A DNA stretch of 64,000 nucleotides from Ulota crispa (taxonomy: Eukaryota > Streptophyta > Bryopsida > Orthotrichales > Orthotrichaceae), in assembly GCA_963920765.1 (NCBI GenBank), contig OY987249.1, positions 1,242,501 through 1,306,500 on the forward strand, in the 5' to 3' direction. The translations under genes and the position numbers were made by a program. The stretch's first letter is position 1. Every line of letters begins with the position of its first letter. The notes below the pieces were generated by a model. The model did not search any database and was not told where the DNA came from. It saw only the letters and a list, made by a program, of their open reading frames with translations. Positions 59,041-64,000 of this stretch are shown here, in pieces.

Positions 59041-59885
59041 TTAACCCATAAAGGTCCAAGCAAATTTTTCACCAAAAACTCTCCAAAATCTGTCATTTTT
59101 AGAGCATCAACCAAATTTAAAAACAAAAACATTTTTATGCATATGTGACCGTAGAATTTGAATTTTCAAAAACGTCATGTGAAAAACCGGGCAGCTACCC
59201 TTCGGAAGGTGAAATTCCTAAGGAAAAAAAGCCATGTGGGTGGTGCTTTCCTAAATTCCTTATACCACTTAAGTAAAGTACATGTCAAAAAAGTTTCAAA
59301 TCATTTGGAATTGTATAACACATGGAAAAAATTTAGTAAATAAAAAGAAGTAGAGAATGATACAAAACACTAAATTGTTAAGAATTTAATTATGGAAATG
59401 AAAAATGCCAATCCCAATGGTCATAATGTTGTAATAAACAATCTACATCCTTGGGTTTTGTTTTTTTCCAAAATGTTGAAAATTGAGTAAAATAAAGGAC
59501 TTCAAAGTTTATTTTAGAGTAGAGAATCCATAACTGCCCACAAACAAAAACTCCTCATAACTTTCATCTCATTGATAAAAATGGAATGAGTCAAAGCTTC
59601 CTACATTCACATAAATCTCCTAAACCAATTTAAAAATTTTGTTCTTGAAAAAAGTGATTTTTAAAAATTTGCTCAGATTGCCTAACAAACATAAAAAACA
59701 ACACACTAGGCAATAACTTTTTACTCATAATTCCAAATGTCATGAAATCTAGTGCATATGAAAGATAAACCTTGTCCCCACATTCGATTAAAATTTCAGC
59801 CTAAAATATGAAAAGCTCCAATCACAAGTACCTGCTCAAAATTGCTATGTTTCTAAAAAAGAGGTTCTGGTCCTTTAGGGGTTAA
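59041..59885. mobile_element. 845 bp TTAA element related to 31143-31883
   Basis: The left end is TTAACCCATAAAGGTCCAAG and the right end is CTGGTCCTTTAGGGGTTAA. Interior words such as CATAACTTTCATCTCATTGAT and TCAAAGCTTCC match the 31 kb element. Its right TTAA is also the left TTAA of the next element. Confidence 0.82.
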
Positions 59886-60132
59886 CCCCCGAGCGCCCAT
59901 GCCATATTCACTCAAATCCATACCCTTGTATACTTAATCCAATAAAAAATATTACCTAAGTAGATTCAAATAACTTGAATTTTTTTTTAGTGGTAATAGA
60001 CACATGCTTGGAGGTACACGAAAAAGTACAAAGTCCTTTGACTTTACCATTAAGAAGAGGATAAGAGTCACACGTGGGCATTTTTCAAAACCAAGAGGCC
60101 ATATTTTGGCCCCTTGGGCGCTCAGGGGTTAA
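59882..60132. mobile_element. 251 bp TTAA element, same subfamily as 57714-57957
   Basis: The left end is TTAACCCCCGAGCGCCCA; the right end is GGGCGCTCAGGGGTTAA. The interior AAGAGGCCATATTTTGGCCCC matches the 57.7 kb copy. It shares TTAA 59882-59885 with the preceding element. Confidence 0.85.
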
Positions 60133-60220
60133 GTGCTTTCTTTTGGCCCACAACCCAAACACAATATAACAAAATATATGAATGCATTGGCAATCTCTTC
60201 ACAAGACTTTAAACTAAGAA

Positions 60221-60451
60221 TTAACCCCTGAAGGGCCCTTAAGCTTTGGAGTTACGGTACCGAATACGGCTGCAACCAATATTCAGAAGTTTGAATCAGT
60301 TGGAAATTAAGTGTTACAACCATACATATTGAAGGGTTGTATGATGGGGGTGCATAATTTTATTTGGAAAATCCTCAAAGTAGCTCAAATACGTCTGAAC
60401 ATACTACCATACATACGACCACAAAGGACGTTCAAGACATTCAGGGGTTAA
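60221..60451. mobile_element. 231 bp TTAA element with CCCCTGAAGGG ends
   Basis: The left end is TTAACCCCTGAAGGGCCCTT; the right end is ACATTCAGGGGTTAA. TTAA borders on both sides. The interior is unlike the other copies, so it is a third subfamily sharing only the ends. Confidence 0.78.
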
Positions 60452-61692
60452 TAGGGGGATTTAAAGGGAAAATAAGTTATCCTTAAGGTACGAATCCCTT
60501 TGGAGGAAAAACCCGAGGCCCATTTGAGAGCCTATTCATGCTAGATCCACAGATATTACAAGTTCTGTACACTCATACCCCCCACTTATTTGAATTAGAA
60601 ATGAAATTTTTTATTGTATTTTGGTGGGATTATGTGCATAAATTGCATCTCTTTGGAGCAATTTGGTTGTAAGGTGACTACACCTTCTTATGATGCATAT
60701 GAAGTGAGGGTGGTTTTCATTCTTGGACAATTTTTTAAGTTTTGTTTTGGAGGTCAAAGAGAGCTATAGTGTGTGACACTTACAATCAACAATCATTCTC
60801 ACATCAAGAACTACCAAAGCTTAACGCATATACCAATTAGCTCAAAAGTACTTCCTTTAAGAGGATGAATAGAACCTAGGCTTCATACTAGTGATCTCAA
60901 TTGTTTGATACTTATTTTTGATTGAACAAAAAACTACTTACTCAAATTTGGGAGTTCCTAGTCACAAGCCTCTTGCACCATTTAACGGATAAAAGATTGC
61001 CTTGTTTGTTTGGACCTATCGTACAAACTGAAGTTTTGTAATGCAGGGCTGTCGAGTTATTGAAACAAAATGAGTATTTTATTTTTGGATGACCTTTAGT
61101 CACTTCTTTGATGGATCTTGTGCACATTTGTTTTTAGTTGAACATTTTTTTACAAATTTTTATCAATGTGATTGTGCATTTGATGACATGTTTTTGTCGC
61201 ATAAGTTACAACTAATAATACACACCTACAATAAAATATTGAAAATTTAATATTGAAAATTTTTGTAGCATACCTAAACCAACTATGCATCTACTTCACT
61301 TTCTTTGCAAAAAGTATTGTAATTGCAAATTTCACTCAAAACAAGTCTACAATTTCAAGAACGTTCAAAAAACCTTGAATTTCACTCATGAGTTTTTTTG
61401 GAGAAATCGCAAAATTATATGGTGGCAACATGGAGCTTCAACAAGAGTTTCTGGATTTTTGAATTATGCCTTCATGCTTATAATTTCCATACTTGTGTAG
61501 ATCGAAACGCAGTGACTGTTCAAAAAATGCACACGTGATGCAAAAGTTGCGACCATGAGCATGCATGTACTACGAAAAGAGAAAGTTCAAAAAAATTATT
61601 CGTAAGAAAATGGAGTCCACGTTTTGCAAATATTGCATTAGACTTGTGCCTTCTTATAGAAGTTCATATCATGATACTTGCAAATAAAAAAA
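60452..61692. other. Intergenic stretch, no gene seen
   Basis: No coding region, RNA gene or repeat recognised. Confidence 0.4.
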
Positions 61693-62089
61693 GGGAGTTT
61701 TTATGTGCACAGCCAAAGTTTGATATATGCACATGAGGGAGTAATTTTTAAATATTTACTATCAACAAGCTAAATTTGGAAAGTTTAAATTCAAATTTGG
61801 ATTTAATCTTGATTTTGTCTAGAATTATAGAAGAGGATACAATTGAACAACGCTTAACTCAATGGAAGAGCTTAGCTAGCAAGCAAAGTATTATTTTTAC
61901 CCTTGTTAGTAAATAAAGCTAAGTTTTTCCATTGAACATTGTTCAATTGTAACCTCTCAAAAGAAATGAAGGTCTCTAAATCCAAATTTATGTTCAAACT
62001 TTTCAAATTCAACTTGTTGATGATAAATATCTAAAATTTACCCCCTGGTGTGCACACATGAATTCCGAGGTGTGCACATATCAATTCCC
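61693..62089. mobile_element. ~397 bp foldback element, GGGAATTGATATGTG ends (copy 2)
   Basis: The right end GTGCACATATCAATTCCC is the inverse of the 43.18 kb copy's left end; the left end is GGGAGTTTTTATGTGCAC. The arms share ATCAACAAGCTAAATTTGGAAAG, and the loop near 61890 contains AAGCTTAGCT/AAGCTAAG words. Homologous to 43180-43588 across the arms. Confidence 0.78.
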
Positions 62090-62159
62090 ATAAAAAAATC
62101 CATATTCTCTTTACAACAAATACTTTGACTCCATTTTTGACAAAGTACTCCAATTCTTG

Positions 62160-62330
62160 TATTTTGCAGTTAATATGTATTTTGCATATTGTGCAGTCCA
62201 TACGTATTTTGCAAGTTGTGCAATTGATACGTATTTTGCATACTGTGTGGTCCATTCGTATTTTACGTATGTTGCAGTTCATACGTATTTTGCGTATGTT
62301 GCAGTCCATACGTATTTTGCATATTGTGAG
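62160..62330. repeat. 27 bp tandem repeat, about six copies
   Basis: The unit contains TACGTATTTTGCATATTGTG plus a GCAGTCCA-type spacer, repeated at 26-28 base spacing with substitutions. Open frames on both strands here (a nine-residue repeat around KIRM) are artefacts. Confidence 0.85.
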
Positions 62331-64000
62331 TATTAAGCGAGTTTTGCGGGAGTTCGAGTTTTGTGTGCCTTTGAAGTTGTACTGCTAAAGTGAATGTAAT
62401 GCGTGCAACGAGAGTGAACATGAGATTCGAGAGAGTGCGGTACTGAGGATTCCAGTTCAGGATTTAGAAATCACTGCACTGCAGATTTTGGAGATTTCTT
62501 CTAGAAGGTTCGACGGACAAAAAGGACGTTCTAGACGGCAGGGATTTTAGCTGGAGCGATATTACAGCATCGAGATAAAAAGCTTCACTAAAGCTCGAGT
62601 TGGATGCGCCGCATGCGGCAGTTAAGCAAGGTTGCACAATCGTTATACTTCGAAATGAGGAGGGACTACATTTTGGAAACCTAATTAAGTTCATGTTCGT
62701 GGCGAAAGAGAAGAAGTTGTGGCATGAGGACTGACTCGGCGACGGTGAAGGCCGCGAGGTCCGTGTCGCTCTGGTAATCACGCATCTTTCTTTAACGATG
62801 AGATTTCGTTTTATGTGAGCTTATTACGGAGTGTGAAGCTTGATTGGATCGTACGGAATGCTGCTGGTTATGAGTAACGAGTAGGAAAAACCCTAAGTTT
62901 GGAACGTAGTGTTTATTAGCTCTGAACCGCAGGAAACGAGGCTTTGCATCAAGTGAAGCAAAGTTCCTCTGCATCGAGTGAAGAAAAGTTGCCCTGAAAG
63001 AAGTTTGGTACCGTACTCGAAAAGCCAGCTAATTCCTTTCCATTTTTTAAGAATAAAAATAGGAACAAATCTGTTGTTCAATTTACAAGCGAAACTGCTA
63101 CAAGGACAAGGACGAAACGTTGCATACCGTAGCTGCTTGTTGTGTACTCAGTCGTCGTGTATACTTTATTGTTTCGTGAAGAAGTGTGATGGACTTACCG
63201 GAACTCTTTTTTGGTGTGTACTGCAGATTGCGTATTGCTTTGGTTTTAGAGTTGATTGTGTCCTTGAGAGTGCTGGTTTTGATCGGTGAGGAGGAAAACC
63301 TTAAACATTGTGTATCATTTGGTTAGCATTTCGCCACATGTCTTTGTGATTACGAGTTATGTGGCTGCTCACTTGGAACGGACAACTGTTGTGATTTTAG
63401 GTCTGGAGGTGCTGCAAGTGTGGGTAAAGGAACGGTCGTGTGTTCATCGCAGGTTGAAGTGTGAGACTGAGCTTCTAGGGTAACTTGGTGTTATCAGCAG
63501 TTAGAAACTGCATCTTGGATTGGAACCTGAGGTACTGGTCCTTGAATATCTTGGAAGGTATTGAATTTCATTGCGGCTGTTTATTTCTACGGGAGTATTT
63601 GAAGATGGGACGATGTTTCGAGTTCTGTGGATGCTCAGTTTTAAACTGTGAATAACAAATGTATCAGGGGTGGAGTTGCTGCTGTTTCGGGGAAGGAAAG
63701 AGCCGGATGCTCATTGGACTGGATGTTTGTCGATGATGGAATTGCAAGCTTGAACATGTATGGCATGTGTAGGTTGCATCGATCGGGACTGGCTGTAATC
63801 TAAGCAAGGTGTGTATCTTTACGAGGTTGGCTTACAAAGGTAGAGGCTTGAGCGTTAATACTGTCATGGATAATTCTCATGTGGATTTATTTGTGAGGGT
63901 AGAGCGTTAATATTATCATGGATAATTCTAATGTGGATTTATTTGTGAGGGTAGAAGCTTGATGATGAATGGTCCTACGTGCAGTTTGAGTGTAAATGTT
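62331..64000. other. Higher-GC, unassigned right end
   Basis: Visibly less AT-rich than most of the window (GCGCCGCATGCGGC near 62607), without a supportable open frame. It could be the 5' flank or untranslated leader of a gene beyond the window, or a transposon terminal region. Confidence 0.3.
63848..63953. repeat. 52 bp direct duplication
   Basis: GAGCGTTAATACTGTCATGG at 63850 recurs at 63902 with two changes, and the following GGATAATTCT...GTGGATTTATTTGTGAGGG also repeats, giving two copies at 52-base spacing. Confidence 0.85.

Noticed and set aside
62031-62388. Open frames on both strands encoding nine-residue repeats
   Set aside because: They arise from the 27 bp tandem repeat, whose period is a multiple of three.
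1-64000. Prokaryotic operons, phage or integron structures
   Set aside because: Introns, LINE, SINE, CACTA elements and plant gene families show this is plant nuclear DNA; none of the bacterial signals were found.

Overview
The window is nuclear DNA from a land plant. The evidence is a split SUVR-type histone methyltransferase, a plant-style L1 LINE with a reverse-transcriptase zinc finger, a seven-exon MYG1 gene with short GT-AG introns, and tRNA-derived SINE and CACTA-type miniature elements. Only one intact gene can be supported in 64 kb, and the rest is AT-rich, repeat-dominated DNA. That suggests a large, transposon-rich genome such as a fern, lycophyte, bryophyte or gymnosperm; I cannot name the species.

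Layout: 1-1.6 kb holds exon-like fragments of an unrecognised gene. 2.8-4.8 kb holds two local tandem repeats. 4.8-9.5 kb holds remains of a transposon-like gene ending in a DDE-type transposase-like domain, interrupted by a 652 bp terminal-inverted-repeat element. 11.5-20 kb is a SUVR gene on the minus strand, split inside its pre-SET region by a 7.5 kb LINE flanked by a perfect 17 bp target-site duplication. 20.2-24.7 kb (minus strand) is an unrecognised intron-containing gene with a RING-H2-like motif. 25-35 kb is gene-free with several foldback or inverted-repeat elements. 35.4-38.2 kb (minus strand) is a second transposase-like pseudogene of the DUF7869 kind. 39-44.3 kb holds a CACTA miniature element, a degenerate GAATCTTT satellite, a foldback element and a SINE. 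45.2-47 kb is a decayed unrecognised multi-exon gene. 49-54 kb holds CACTA-like miniature elements and dispersed repeats. 54.0-57.5 kb is the complete MYG1 gene. 57.7-60.5 kb is a dense run of elements flanked by TTAA with CCC...GGG ends. 61.7-64 kb holds another foldback, a 27 bp tandem repeat and unexplained sequence.

Two themes tie the window together. First, most coding sequence outside MYG1 is decaying, often by changes that fit cytosine deamination: CAG to TAG, CGA to TGA, and loss of the LINE reverse-transcriptase catalytic aspartates through two G-to-A changes. Second, several non-autonomous element families can be delimited from sequence alone. These include TTAA/CCC...GGG elements, for one of which an empty paralogous site lies in the same window, and CACTA miniature elements with exact 3 bp duplications.
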